Source: Gnetum montanum
Taxonomy: Eukaryota; Streptophyta; Gnetopsida; Gnetales; Gnetaceae
Direction of reading: 5' to 3'
Length of the DNA: 60,642 nucleotides
Assembly (NCBI GenBank): GCA_015680685.1
Contig: MNCI01027502.1
Location: 8,493-69,134, forward strand
A program made the position numbers and the translations under genes. This document shows, one piece after another, positions 20,846 through 32,699 of the stretch. Under the pieces are notes generated by a model. That model was given only the letters and a program-made list of their open reading frames with translations, did no database searches and was not told the origin of the DNA. How positions within the stretch are numbered: position 1 is the stretch's first letter; each line of letters starts with the position of its first letter.

Positions 20846-22060
20846 TTCCCCCATGACTTAGTTGGAAGGAGGCAATTCTGAAAATGGAGCAAGCTTGACC
20901 TTGTGTTGAGGTGTGGTGGTTGATTACTTGGAAGTCTTTAAATGGTTTTAATTATTGGATATTAACCATCATGTGTTTTTGAGAGCTTGTTGGGTGGTAA
21001 ATCATCATAGCCTAGGAAGGAAGAGTTGAGTGTATAATGTATGGTTCTTTCCATGATGTTTGGAACTTAGTTTTTGAGGCACAACCATGGGATTCCAATA
21101 GAGAATTATATCTTCTAGTTGAAATAATAACTTTCTTTATTCAAGCATTATGATGTTGTTTGTAGTATGCCTTGTGTACTTCATTCATCATCAAAGCTAT
21201 CCTTTGATTTTCATTGAGTATGTTAAACATCATTAGTTTTTCCTTTTATGCTAAGTGAATGTTTAAATTAAGGTCACATGTAGTTGTAAGTGTATGGAGT
21301 TTAGTTTGAATTGGAAGTTTGAACAACTTTTTGTACACTAGCTTATAGGGAGAGTAGCCTATAGGGAGTTTCCATATTGAGTGATAGATCCATAGAGAAT
21401 TGTTAAGTTTTATGCTCCAATCCTTCCTATATCTACTAATGGTTCTTGTTGAAATCCTCTTGATCTCCCTATTGGTGATCTTAGCTTATCTGTTAGCTTG
21501 TGGATGATAAGGATTTGTAAGTTTATGTTTGACACAAAAACGTTGCATTGACTTGCGAAACATAGTGCTAATGAAATGGATCCTATTATTAGAAATTAAT
21601 GCCCTAGGCATACCAAACCTGATTACCACATGTTATTAAAAGAATCAAGCTGTTGTGGAAGAAGTACAATTGGTAACAACTACAGCTTTAGTCTATTTGG
21701 TATAATAGTCAACAAATATAATAATGCAAGACTTCCAATTGGACATAAGAGATGGGTCCCATGAATTTAATTCTCTAATCATCAAAAGGTGCTATTAGGA
21801 TCATTCCATCCTAGTTGTCATTCCTCTATCTCATTGATACTACCCACATGAATGGATGAAATAGGGGACATCCCTGAAGACTGTAGGCCAAAAATATCTT
21901 GCCATTGAGATTTTTATGGCCATTCTCCTTCCTGCATAGTGGCATCCACAAGGACCTTCATGAGCATCTTGGAGGACTTGTAGTTGATCTTCATTAGGTA
22001 TGCACCATCATACTAGACCCTCTAGTATATTTTATAGAAATAATCCCTTATCTCAAGGTA
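20846..22060 (-). pseudogene. E3 integrase pseudogene
   Basis: The zinc-binding domain appears as LQDAHEGPCGCHYAGRRMAI and ARYFWPTVFRD (about 21980-21905). The core has YIIFVDYYTKWTKAV, SNNRIHFIST and LTNPYHPQANR, the D,D,E neighbourhood with frameshifts. YSPYKLVYKKL follows in the C-terminal part. The frame ends near 20846 with SIFRIASFQLSHGGKD, giving the reference for the shared pol tail. It would insert element DNA into host chromosomes; many stops make it inactive. No chromodomain was seen. Confidence 0.8.
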
Positions 22061-22229
22061 GTGTTTGAGTTTGTGGAGGAACTGCTAGTTCCTCCTATGC
22101 TTCCAGAGTCTCCTATATGAGTAGATAGGATAGGAATTCATCATACTAGTTTGTAGCCCTTAGTGCTTGAACTTTAGCTGTTTTAGCAAAGAGAATCTCA
22201 TCTAGGAATTAGTTAAATAAAGGCTCTTT

Positions 22230-22660
22230 ATTAGCCTTATTATTCCATCTTAACTGATATAAATAATGGATAACTACATTCTTGGCTTCCTTTTTGTCCA
22301 TCACTATTAAATCAAACTCTTGTAGGATCACCAATCACTGTATAACATGGGGGCTCACTATTGACTTGTTCATGAGGAAGCAAACTGGACTATGATTAGT
22401 ATGCATAAAAATGGGATATCCCAGCACATAGTGCTTGAACTTTTCAAGAGCATACACCACCACCATGAGTTATTTTTCTATAGTGGTGTAATTAAGTTGT
22501 GCATCAACAATGCTTTTGCTTACATAATGAATGTAGTATAGATGGTTTTGATCATCAATCTGTGTAAGCAGTGCTCCTAATGCATAATTGGATGCATTTG
22601 TTATAATATGGAAGGATTTGGATCAATAAGTGTTCGTAGAATTGGAGTTTCTATAAGGTT
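22230..22660 (-). pseudogene. E3 RNase H pseudogene
   Basis: The minus strand reads NASNYALGALLTQIDDQNHL, then YTTIEK.LMVVVYALEKFKH, PIFMHTNHSPVCFLMNK and LVILQEFDLIVMDKKEAKNV. These are the standard Ty3/gypsy RNase H blocks following RT. The first catalytic Asp (usually DAS) is Asn here. Confidence 0.82.
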
Positions 22661-23760
22661 TTGCTTCAAGTGCTAAAATGGTTTTTTGCATTACTTGGTT
22701 CATTAAAATGCTACATCATTCTTAGTAAGCTTAACTAGTAGCTTGATGATTTTTGAAAAGTTTTTAATGAAATGCCTATAGTAACCAGTATGTCTACAAA
22801 ATAGCCTCACATCCGTGACTATTTAAGATTGTCTAGTAATTCCTTAGATGACCCATATCTTTTTAGGGTCTATCTTAATACATTTTTCTAAAATTTGATG
22901 CTCCAAGATAATGCCCTTTTGGACCATCAAATGGCTCTTCTACTAGTTAAGCCATAGGTTTGTTTTCATATATTATTTTAACACTTGCTCAATAGGATTC
23001 AAACCTTGTTTGAAATCAACACCATAGGTGAAGAAGTCATCCATGAATATTTTCATACCACTATTGATTTGCTACTAAAAGATGTTGAGGACTAGATGTT
23101 GAAAGGTTTTAGGAGCATTACACAAACCAAAGGACATCTTTTTGTACAAAAAATTTTCCTAAGGACATATGAAAATTATTTTGGCCTTGTCTTCTAGAGG
23201 AATTTAGATCTAATTGTAGCCACTATATCCATTTAGAAAATTATAGTAGTTGTGCCTTGTAATAGTATCCAACACTTGCTCGAAAAATGGCAATAGAAAA
23301 TTATCTTTGAAAGTTACCATGTTTAACAACCTAAAGTTTATATAGAGTCTCCATTGTCCTTCTTTCTTTAGTATAATAATAAGTGGGCTTACCTATTTAC
23401 TACCTACCACTAGATAAATGAACCTAGCCTTGAGAAGTTTTTCAACTTCATTTTTAACAACCTATTTTAGCTTTGGATTCAACCTTCTTTATAGCTACCT
23501 CTTGGGTTTAATAGTAGAGTTTGTATAAATCCATGTTGGTATATGTGTGTATCTATTTCTGTTATCTCATTATACAACTAAGTAAAGGCTATTGGTCATT
23601 TTTTGACTACTTTAGCAACTTTTTCTTTTGTTCTTTGGTGAGTTGAAAAATTATGATTACTAGCTTCTCATTTTCTAAGAATACATATTTTTTAAGGATT
23701 TCAACTCCAAGGGCTCACATTCAAGAGTGTTAGGGATTTCCAACTCTTCTAAATCTATCA
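22661..23760 (-). pseudogene. E3 reverse transcriptase pseudogene
   Basis: The minus strand gives QVLDTITRHNYYNFLNGYSG (about 23280-23220), KMSFGLCNAPKTFQHLV, then SGMKIFMDDFFTYGVDF (about 23065-23010, catalytic DD), EEPFDGPKGHYLG, then RHTGYYRHFIKNFSKI, in the usual order. There are numerous stops and frame changes. An upstream linker with VEILKKYVFLENEKLVIII lies near 23700. Confidence 0.82.
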
Positions 23761-23979
23761 ATAATGCTTTCAATGCTTAACTTTGAAGAGTTTGAACTTG
23801 ATTTTTTCTATCTCATCCATCTAATCTATATATGCACTTGTGAGGATCTTTGCTAGTTCCATGCACATTGTAGAACTAGAGAAATTGTTTCTAGTTACCC
23901 ACTAGGTACCTTTTTGTTTTGTGGCTACTATGTATAAGCACATTTGAATACTAATAGTTTCAGCACACATCTTGTATGC

Positions 23980-24480
23980 TATAATAGACATGCTCTTGAT
24001 TGCTTATATTTTTTGCATGTAGTTGCACCTTGTATTACTATACATGATGCATGAAACTTTCTTATTGTATATTTTACCAAAGTCATTCTCCTTAGAGATT
24101 TTCAAGGAGAGGTCTCTAATTCATAGCTTGGCATCAATGGTAGTTAGCCAAGCCCTTCCCATAATAATTATGAAGTCTTATGATTGTCCATAGGGATTAC
24201 TAGGAATTCTATTGGATATGAACATCCACTTATAGTAATCCTAATATCTTCTACCAATCCCAACCAAACAGTAATGGAATTATTTGCAAGATCTAACCTA
24301 ATATTGTACTTCTTTAGTGGAGTTAGATTTTATGGTTTGTACATCTCTTGGGAGATTAAATTTACATTAGAACCTGAGTTTAATAGAGCCTTACATAGAT
24401 CATTCCCTTTGATTTGTAAATAGATCATAGGGCTTCCAGGATTATTTCTCTTCTTGGGAAGGTATCCTCCTTTTATCCAA
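23980..24480 (-). pseudogene. E3 protease pseudogene
   Basis: The minus strand reads LLNSGSNVNLISQEMYKP, LTPLKKYNIRLDLANNS and YPIEFLVIPMDN, matching the E1 protease. The catalytic Asp of DSG is Asn (N-S-G), so it is inactive. The 79-codon plus-strand frame at 24184-24423 is its antisense. Confidence 0.8.
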
Positions 24481-24889
24481 TATATAACTGCATGAGGTCT
24501 TTGGTTTTAAGGAAGCTTGATAAGCATTTCTTGGATAGTTTGAGAGGAATTTGTAGCCACATATGTCTACAATGATTTAGGTGGACTATTAGGCTTGAAA
24601 AATTACCTTTTCTAAGGCTTATAGTTAGAACCACTTGAGTTGTCATGCACTTGTAAGGTTAATACTCTTGTGGCATTATGTTTTTGGGTTTGTCAAGATA
24701 TTTCACCTTGCATAGGTGGTGTAGGTGGAAATAGAATTATGGTCTAAGATGCATGGTACTATTGAGAATAATGAGAAGTATATGTGGAAGAAGATTCAAC
24801 ATGTGAAGTTGCAAGTCGATTGTTCAAGAGCATAGTAATGATGGAAAGAAGTGTGGGTTGTGGAGCCACTTGGTGACATAGTTTGTTGG

Positions 24890-27060
24890 ACATAATAGCA
24901 ATATGAATTTGGTTGACGATAAAGGTACTGCTAGCTTAATCCTCCACAACTATGAGTGTTACCACTAATGATAGTAATCTTGAGGTTGAGATGGTAGTCC
25001 ACTTGAATAGTATTGTAATTGATGGAACTATTACCAATAGTTACCTTAAGGATAAGGCAATCTCATAGGTGGTTGTCTTCTATAAAGCTTTGGATTTAAA
25101 GCATAGACCTTAGATTCTCGTAAGTGTGACTGAATTGGACAACATTCCTTAGGATGTTTGTATTTGAAAAATTTACATCCTTCATCATTTGAGCATGAAT
25201 CTACAATCTCTTCTATTGTTGTAGCATTATCTTTCTAATGATGATAGTACTTCAATGCATCCTTCTCCCTTCTCTTATTCTTGTCCTTGCTCCCTTTATT
25301 TTCTCCTTCATGATTTTAGATGCTACATGGAACTTCTCATTTAGAAAGTTCCACATCTTATCCACCTTAGTTGTTATTTTAGTAATAGATTTTTGGATTA
25401 GCAAGGTCTTTCTTTGTACAAGCTCCAATGATGCTTCCTTACCTAGTCATAAAGATGTACGTCCTTTTTGCAAATCGAGGGATCTTTATTGTAATCTTCT
25501 ATACTTTCTCTGTTCTTTAAGTCCCCTTCTTACATTGCTACTTGATCAATGGGCCTTTGAATCTAATGCATCCTTTTTTATAGTCTTTCTTGAGCATAGA
25601 TCCTAAGAGTCTTCTAGTTTTGTTTCTAAGTCCATTTATAATATGATGAAGCTGCTCCCTCTAAAGAGAAAACATGGCCTAGGCATTGATGTAGTAATGA
25701 ATAGTACCTATCCAATTTCACATTAAGGAGTTCATGGTTACCTTATTTCCAACCTTAAATTTACTTCTTCTAATTGAACATCCTAGAGTATATTTGTTAT
25801 TTGTCATTGAACAGCTCTAGCATCATACTTCATCTACAAATAAATTTTAGTTCCAAGGATTAGTACTAACTTTTAAATTTTTTCATAAGTGTCTTGGGAA
25901 ATAACTTAAGCTTCTTCTAGTTATTTACTATATTTTTCAAGGCATATGCATCATGAAAGGCTTGCAAATGATGCTAAATATTGGCATTGTAAACACCCCC
26001 CAACCCCACCCCAACACCCCCCCCCTCCTCAAATTTAGAAATATTGCTTATGTCAAGTTATTTGATTTAGCTATCCCTTTAATGCTTAGTAGGGATGTAA
26101 AATGCCTCATGGATGTTGATCATGCTCCTTGTAGTAAGCAATGGTTCATCATAGTCATCTCATTTCTCATGACCTCTATCATGATCATGTCTCCTATGAT
26201 GTGACTTGCTATACCTTCTTTCTTGATGATGTTCCCCTTCTTCTTGTTGTTGTCTACGATCCTCTCTCTTAGCTCTATGATTAGATCTTCTATCACTTCC
26301 ATCTTATCTTCAATCATTTTTTCTTCTGTCTCATTCATGTTTCCCTTTATCAAAGCTAGATGACAAACAGGAAGGTGAAGATAGAAAGTTAGGAGAGTTA
26401 TGCTACCTTACTTTTCTTCTTTGGTCTATTGGTTGTTCTCTTGCTTGATGACTAAGAGACCTCTTCTTTGAGGTCTTCTTGGTTTTTGACCTAGCTCTCC
26501 CCTTTCCTCAATTACTTGTGAGGTTTGAATGTATCGACTAATGAATTATGTTATCTTCACCAAAGGGAGAAGAGCCTCGACATTAAGATCACCCTAATGG
26601 ATATTCAATGTTATTCTTGTTTGATTGTGATGTTAAATTTGATCTAAACCCTTTTGCCCTTATAGGCTTCATGAGTTTTTCTTTTTAAAGTTGGCCTTCT
26701 GTAGCTTGATAATCTATGAAGAGGTGATTTATCACTTGGAACTCTAGGCTATTGTTTCAAGGCCCAGCTTTGTCAATGCTACCATGAACATTGATGAAAT
26801 GGAATGATCAGGTGATAATATAATGTTGCCCTCTAGGTCTCTCCACTATAGTTTCTCATCCTAGTGAAATATGGAAGTGAAATTCGAATGGTAAGGATTA
26901 AGATGGGTGTAGAAAACCTTAAGTTATTAAGGTGTTTTATTTGTGTTTTTCTTTGTTCTATCATGTTTCTTTGTAGAATTACTAGTAGGTGTGGAATTAG
27001 CCTTGTGAGAAAAAGATATCTTTTAGTTTGTTCTTGTAGTATGTTTTGAATAAAATATTA
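24890..27060 (-). pseudogene. gag: E3 gag pseudogene
   Basis: A broken minus-strand frame. The N-terminal part is near 27000-26700. An Arg/Glu-rich segment lies at 26350-26120 (MIEDKMEVIEDLIIEL and similar). The capsid-like segment is at about 25860-25620. The Cys motif GCKFFKYKHPKECCP with QSHLRESKVYALNPKL lies at about 25195-25090. The tail is rich in Pro/Tyr. The first Cys pair has decayed (CKFF). A C-rich block at 25987-26033 interrupts the frame. Confidence 0.7.
25987..26034 (-). other. G-quadruplex-capable tract
   Basis: The plus strand has ACACCCCCCAACCCCACCCC followed by AACACCCCCCCCC. The minus strand, the sense strand of E3, therefore carries four G-runs of four or more separated by 1-3 bases. 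It is unusual in this AT-rich window. Confidence 0.8.
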
Positions 27061-27147
27061 TTATTTTTTCTAAAGGTGATTTGTTATGCTCTTACAATAA
27101 TCTTGTATGATTTATCTATTGAAACACTTAGCACACAACAAAAGAAA

Positions 27148-27166
27148 TCCCCAACAATGACATCAA
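27148..27166 (-). other. E3 primer-binding site
   Basis: The minus strand reads TTGATGTCATTGTTGGGGA next to the LTR, a decayed tRNA-Asp complement. Confidence 0.72.
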
Positions 27167-27989
27167 TGATGAGTGGTGAGTGTTCCCTATTCCTAATCAT
27201 ACAAATCATAAGTGTATACACATGATTTAGTTGAATTCCATGGAATCTTGAGTGACTATTATCTTGGATAATTAAGTGTGATGTGGTTGGTCATTGTCTT
27301 CCTAGTCATTAATTATGTTAGCTCGATTAGTATGACTAAGGATGATTGAGGTATAACAAGTTTATATTTTTATTATTCTTTTATTATTAAAATATGAAAA
27401 TAATATAATGATTATAAGATTAATTTCTTATTAACTATAGCATAAATAATAATATAAAGTATCCTAAGTGTAGAGCATATGTTCCCACTTTTTGTATCCA
27501 TCTTGAACCTACACTAATGCTGCTTAATAATCAAGTGTCTACTACTTGGTATACCAAGTACCCATTGCTAGGATTATCAAGTGTTAATATAACATGTTCA
27601 AAGTAGTTGTACTCTTATTATTATGAAATAAAATATTAATTTCCTAAGTATAAAAAAATAAAATGCATTTAAAGTAAAGTGCTTAAAAATAAACTAGGTG
27701 CTAATCCAAGTGCTGTAATGGAAGGAATTATTCTCGATTTTATTATCATCATGAAGAAGTGTTTAGGTATAACATGTACTTAAATAAAACTCTATTCAAT
27801 TAACTTAATCCATGTTGCTAGCACTTAGAGAGAATTTTGGCTAAGTTCTATTAAAGAAAATTGTAAGAGCTTCACTATACAAATGACCAAAGGTTCCATA
27901 AATGAAGATGATGTGCACATTTATATAGGCTTTAGATGAATCAGTATCGATGTATGTGTTAATGTAGCCGACTGATTATGACTTCATCA
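27167..27989 (-). repeat. E3 5' LTR
   Basis: An 823-bp LTR. Plus-strand ends are TGATGAGTGGTGAG and GACTTCATCA. It contains a TATA-like TATATAAATG (minus, about 27930-27919) preceded by GATACTGATTC and TCATCGAT-type sites. The outer limit at 27989 is inferred from the shared TGATGAAG start and from copia sequence beginning beyond it. Confidence 0.75.
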
Positions 27990-28475
27990 ATACACATAAA
28001 ATTACACTAAGAGCAATCATAGTTTAATAATGTCAAATCAATTGACATTGAGAACATATTGATTCCAACTACTAATAACCAATGATATTTGCAAATTTCA
28101 GAGATGAAATAAGCTTCTACACATCCTCCAACATTTTAGGTCATACTTTTTGATGATTACTTCATGATATTTTATTTGATGCACTTTAATTGCATTTTTG
28201 TCTTACTTTACTTGGATTCCTAGGGAGTACCTTAATACTCCTAGATTTTTCATTTCAAATTCATATTTCATGTCTTTTCTAAAATTTGAAGTTAATGTTT
28301 TAGAACTTGATAGGAAGACCATATCATCAACATACAAGGAAATTAAGATTAAATTCATGCCTACATGTTTAAAGTAGAGTTTAGTCTTAAACATACAATT
28401 GTGACTATTCTAGAGTTTCTACACTCATATGGGAGACACCCTAGGTTATAATCTTTCAAAACATGTTTTTAAAAG
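27990..28475 (-). pseudogene. Ty1/copia reverse transcriptase fragment
   Basis: A 63-codon minus-strand frame (28203-28394) reads LILISLYVDDMVFLSSSKTL then YEFEMKNLGVLRYSLGIQVK. This is the copia RT active-site block (LYVDD) with the MKxLG..xYxLGIQV motif. Weaker similarity follows (IKYHEVIIKKYDL). The rest of the copia element is not seen. It borders the E3 5' LTR directly and may be the site E3 entered. Confidence 0.85.
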
Positions 28476-28952
28476 GTATTTCTTGTAGTACAATTTCATA
28501 CATTAACACTTTTTTTGGTGCTAGAAGAAGGGTGTGGTTTTCTATTTTTCTGTTTTCTAGATTTATTTAGTGGTCCTTGCCTTAGTCATAACTTTTGTGA
28601 AGTGGTCTATTGAGATTTTATTATCATTATATGTTTTTTCTTTCTAGTTTATTTTTCTTAAAGTTTGAATCAAATATTTTGTCTTTTATATTTATTTTCA
28701 TTATCATTTTATTTTACCTTATCTTTTAAAAAATTTATTTTCCTGTTTTAATTCTATAAAGCATTGCTTTAAACTTTATCAATATTTTACTCTTTATATG
28801 TTTTATTTATGACTGAAGAGAATTCTTATAGCACGTTTCATAGAAGATCTCTTACCTCTAACCCAAATCAACCTCCTACCCATCAGTTCACTTAAAGAAA
28901 ATAACAAGTTTCACATTTTTCAACTTTTATTCCAAGAAAAACTAGAACTAAG
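28476..28952 (+). other. E0 leader region
   Basis: No gene. TTTGGTGCTAGAAGAAGGGT near 28513-28532 could be a primer-binding site of a non-Asp tRNA, but I could not assign the tRNA. The rest is AT-rich. Confidence 0.35.
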
Positions 28953-30330
28953 ATGGCAGCCAATCAAACCCCAAATCCTCTAGCTAGTAGTTCCTTCAAC
29001 TTCATAAACTATAATAGCATCCCTAAACTCCTAAAAAACATTAATTTGTTCTTTGATCCTACATCTCTTACTAGTGATGCACGTCAACATGTAGAATGCT
29101 TTGAAATAGTCATCTATAATATCATTGAAAATGACATAACATGTAGAGTCTTTGTGACTACCTTTAGAAGCAAAAAAACACAATGGTTTCTTATACTTTT
29201 CAATGCTTCTATTAATTAATGGATAGACATTAAAAGCAAGTTCTTACTCCAATTTGATAAATTTACTAGTCCCATCTTAGCCTCAAGCAACTTTATGGGT
29301 CTAAGAAAACTACCTAGGGAAAATATTCATGACTATAATTTAAGATTTCTTCATCAATTAGCTTATGTGCCAAATGAGATGCATCCTCAACCTAATGGTA
29401 TTCTCAACTTTTACCTCTTCATGATTGACCCATTCTTCGCCTATGCCATCAAATCTAATTATAACATCATGGAATTAAAATAAGCAATGGCTAAAGCTAT
29501 TGAACTAGAATAAATTACCTTAATGAATAGCCTTCAAACTTAATTTGGGATGATTAGTGTTAGTAATCCTATATAATCTTGTCCATTTTCCATATAGATC
29601 CTACCACTAAATAATAGTTTATTTCCAATTTTCATATCTTTTCTTACACTTCAAACTATAAATAATTATTTTCAAAGCCCAATTTCTTCTTCATTATTAT
29701 CATCAAATACCAAATTAAATGAGAATTTATCAAAATCTTTGATTTGATCCATTGTAAATCTAACTTGAACGAATAATCAAATAGTAAATCAATAGAACAA
29801 AATTACCCAAATATTAACTTTACTTCAAAAAATTTCAAATGAAGTAGTGGAACTAAAGTGAAATAACAAAAAAAAAAATTCTATAGAAATTGAAAATCTA
29901 AATGATTATTGTTACCTTTATAACACTAGACAATATTTGGAAAAAAGCTACCCACAATTCTTAGCTCTATATAGTGATAGTTCTCGAAACATACAAAATA
30001 ACAAAGCTTCAATTATGGTTATTAATATTCTTCATGAAAAGGATAATGAAGAAGTTAATTCATGTGAACAAGTGAAGGTAAGTAGTCCCAACCCATACCG
30101 CACTCACTACTATAGACTTAGTGATATTATAAATGCTGCTCAACAACAAACTAGGAACAATACTTATACCCCTTCCAACAAAAGAGTTCCTAGTCAAAAT
30201 AACATAGATAATCAAATAGGATCATCTCAAGTAAATATTCAACAACAGTCAATTCCATCTTCTATACTTAAAAGAACCCCACCTCAATATGAGGTCAAAT
30301 ATGAACACAAAGCTTATGATCCTTGTTGAA
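28953..30330 (+). pseudogene. gag: E0 gag pseudogene
   Basis: ATG at 28953 opens MAANQTPNPLASSSFNF. Then come NINLFFDPTSLTSDARQHVE, TTFRSKKTQWF, FDKFTSP and LPRENIHDYNLRFLHQLAYV, a retrotransposon capsid-like helical arrangement. After stops, a frame of 130 codons (29937-30329) has HYYRLSDIINAAQQQ and a Gln/Asn-rich tail. No zinc knuckle was seen. It is unlike the gag of E1-E6. Confidence 0.7.
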
Positions 30331-30584
30331 GATTTTAAAAGAGTTAAAGAAAACACTTCAATGTATGATCTTCTACATTTTAATAAAATAATACGTGTGT
30401 TCCAAAAAATGGTTAATATACCTGAGACTAACAAAGGAAGATTTTGTACAACTGAAAAATAAGTTCATTTTGTAGAAAGTCCTAACACTTTATCAATATA
30501 AAATTTAAGTAATATCATGTTAAACAAGAAGGATCAACCTTCTTTTCTAATAACCTTAACCATTTTAGGTATAAAACATTCATA

Positions 30585-30965
30585 TTTGCTTAATGGATTC
30601 TAGTGCAACTATTAGTATCATGCCATTAGAAGTTTGTAAAATACTAGGAGCACAAATGATATCACAAATAAGATGTAGCATACAACTTAATGGATCCAAC
30701 ATACTTGTGGTAGGATCATTAAAATGAGTGAAAGCACAACAAAAAAAAAAACCTTAGTTTTACATGTTATACTAATATTTTAGTGGCAGATATGCAAGCA
30801 ACATATGGTGTTCTCTTATCTTAAAGTTTGAAGTCTAGTTTGCAGGCTTCTTTAGATCTAATTTTTCAGAATTACTAATTCTTAATAATGGAAATTTTGA
30901 GTATGCAATCATTCCAAGAGAACCTTTCTATAAAAATGTGGTTACCAACTTCGACTAACAAAATA
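30585..30965 (+). pseudogene. E0 protease pseudogene
   Basis: Frame CLMDSSATISIMPLEVCKIL, the aspartic protease D-S-G with Gly changed to Ser, followed by QLNGSNILVVGSL. Farther on IIPREPFYKNV occurs. Stops interrupt. Position between gag and the RNase H/RT relics supports the call. Confidence 0.6.
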
Positions 30966-31269
30966 AAACACTAATCTTTTCATTGAAGTTATCAAAATTG
31001 ATCTAGGAGAATATGTTATGGATGAAAGCATAAGTAAATTTTTAGAGATAAATCCTTTTACACATACATATTCCACATAATAGTATTAAGCTTTTGGAAA
31101 ATTTAAAGAAAGTTATGAAGATACCTTACCTTCTCATCAACATGGTGGGAAAACTTTTCTTTTTTTGTGATTCTCAATTATTAGGAAAAGATAAAAATAT
31201 AAATGAGATTTTAGCTATTAAAGCATTCAAAGATGAACCAAATTTTAATGATGATCATTGTGATATGAA

Positions 31270-31695
31270 TCAAAGGACTAATTTTTCAAATTTTACTACC
31301 TTAAATACTTGGATATTAAGAGTGGATGAAACCTCTTCAAAGAAAGGATGTGAAGCCAAAATAATTCTTATACCTCCTAGTGAAGCTCCTATTGTTAAAG
31401 CCACCAATTTCACTAAACGTATGACAAATAATATGGTTGAGTATGAAGAGCTTATAAATAGAATTAAACTATCTCAATACTATGAATTATCAAAACTCAA
31501 AATTTATAGTGATTCTCAACTTATAGTAAATAAAATTAATGGATTTTTTATGATAAAGATTCTACCATGAAAGCATATAAGACTTATATCCTTGATCTCT
31601 TCAAGGAATTTGATCAAATATCCATTGATCATGTTCCAAGAGAAGAAAATTATATTCCTAATGCATTAGCTCAAATGAAAAATACTTTAGATGTT
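31270..31695 (+). pseudogene. E0 extra RNase H domain upstream of RT
   Basis: Part of a 158-codon frame (31094-31570) plus the following sequence. It reads TWILRVDETSSKKGCEAKII, NMVEYEELINRIKLS and LKIYSDSQLIVNKING, then IDHVPREENYIPNALAQ after a frame change. These match the catalytic blocks D, E, D and the HxxREEN..(D)ALA end of the archaeal-type RNase H of plant Tat elements. The last Asp is Asn. In the Tat elements I know best (Ogre, Retand) this domain follows the RT-RNase H; here it precedes RT. Confidence 0.8.
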
Positions 31696-31973
31696 CCATT
31701 TTAATACAATTCTTAGGATTCTAAAATTATTATTGAAAAGATAAAATCTTATTCTATTCTAAAAAATATCTTTTCATTTGAAGTTTTTAATGATGATTAT
31801 CATATTTATGAAATTTTTATTTTCGAAAGGTGAATTTAGTTATCAATGTCTCTTAATTTCATAAATTAATGAAGAAGAGATATCTAAAGATATCATACTA
31901 TTAAATGAAATCTCTTGTAAAATAGCAACTACAGAGTCTTTATTTGATGACTTACACACAAAAACTAAAGAAA

Positions 31974-31993
31974 TATATATATATATATATATA
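31974..31993. repeat. (AT)n microsatellite
   Basis: Alternating AT of about 20 bases between the RNase H and RT relics of E0. Confidence 0.95.
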
Positions 31994-32149
31994 AATCCAA
32001 TTAGAAAATGTTAGATAAAATAGAAATAATTCAAATTCTAAAGAAAGGACAAAAACATTCTATTAGAATAGGAGCATACTTACATATAGATGAAAAGAAA
32101 AGCTTGAATGATTTATTACATATATTTAATGATGTATTAGCTTGGACTT

Positions 32150-32699
32150 ATTAGGATTTTTAAACTTTTAATCCCTTTGCAATGACACGTACTATACCTG
32201 TTAAGCTTGAAACAAGACCACTTAAATAAAAACGTATCATTAATGAAGGTAGAAATTAATAAACTATTAGAATATAAAATTATTTATTCTATGAGGCATT
32301 GATGTTAGATATCAGACTTAGTACCATTTAGGAAATGAATAGGTGAATTACGATTATGCATTAATTTTTGTAACCTTAATAACTCTTGTATTAAGGATAA
32401 TTATCTAGTTTCTCTTATGGAGGAGCTTTTGTAAATTGTGAATGGTGTTCAAATGTCCTAATTTCTAAATGGATATTCTAGATAGAATCAAATTTTAGTA
32501 AGTAAGAAGGAGCAATATACGATTGCCTTTATAACAAAATGGGAAACTTCTCAATTTGCCAAGATGCACTTAGGCCTTATAAATGCTAGTTCTATCTTTT
32601 AAAGAGTTATGGATAAAACCTTTGAAGGATTGTTAAAGAAATATATTATTATTTATCTAGATGATTTAACCATTTTCTCTAAATATCAAGGTACACACT
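32150..32699 (+). pseudogene. E0 reverse transcriptase, N-terminal part
   Basis: Frame fragments: INKLLEYKIIYSM, IGELRLCINFCNLNNSCIKD, FLNGYSR.NQI, AKMHLGLINASSIF.RVMD and KYIIIYLDDLTIFSKYQGTH. The catalytic YLDD box is intact. E4 enters directly after GTH at 32699. The frame resumes at 59270 with LKGLRNIFIRCR. Confidence 0.85.

Larger units (their letters stand above)
5703..27989 (-). mobile_element. E3: nearly full Ty3/gypsy element, interrupted by E2 and others, 3' end outside
   Basis: On the minus strand: 5' LTR 27989-27167, primer site, gag, protease, RT, RNase H, integrase to 20846, T-rich tract, an interruption (about 20.6 to 17.23 kb), non-coding region, internal promoter-like module, third ORF 15544-14063, E2, third ORF 6037-5703. 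There E1 was inserted. E3 alone in this window keeps every pol domain in order, so it is the best guide to the ancestral layout, though every frame is broken. Its 3' LTR would lie left of the window. Confidence 0.8.
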
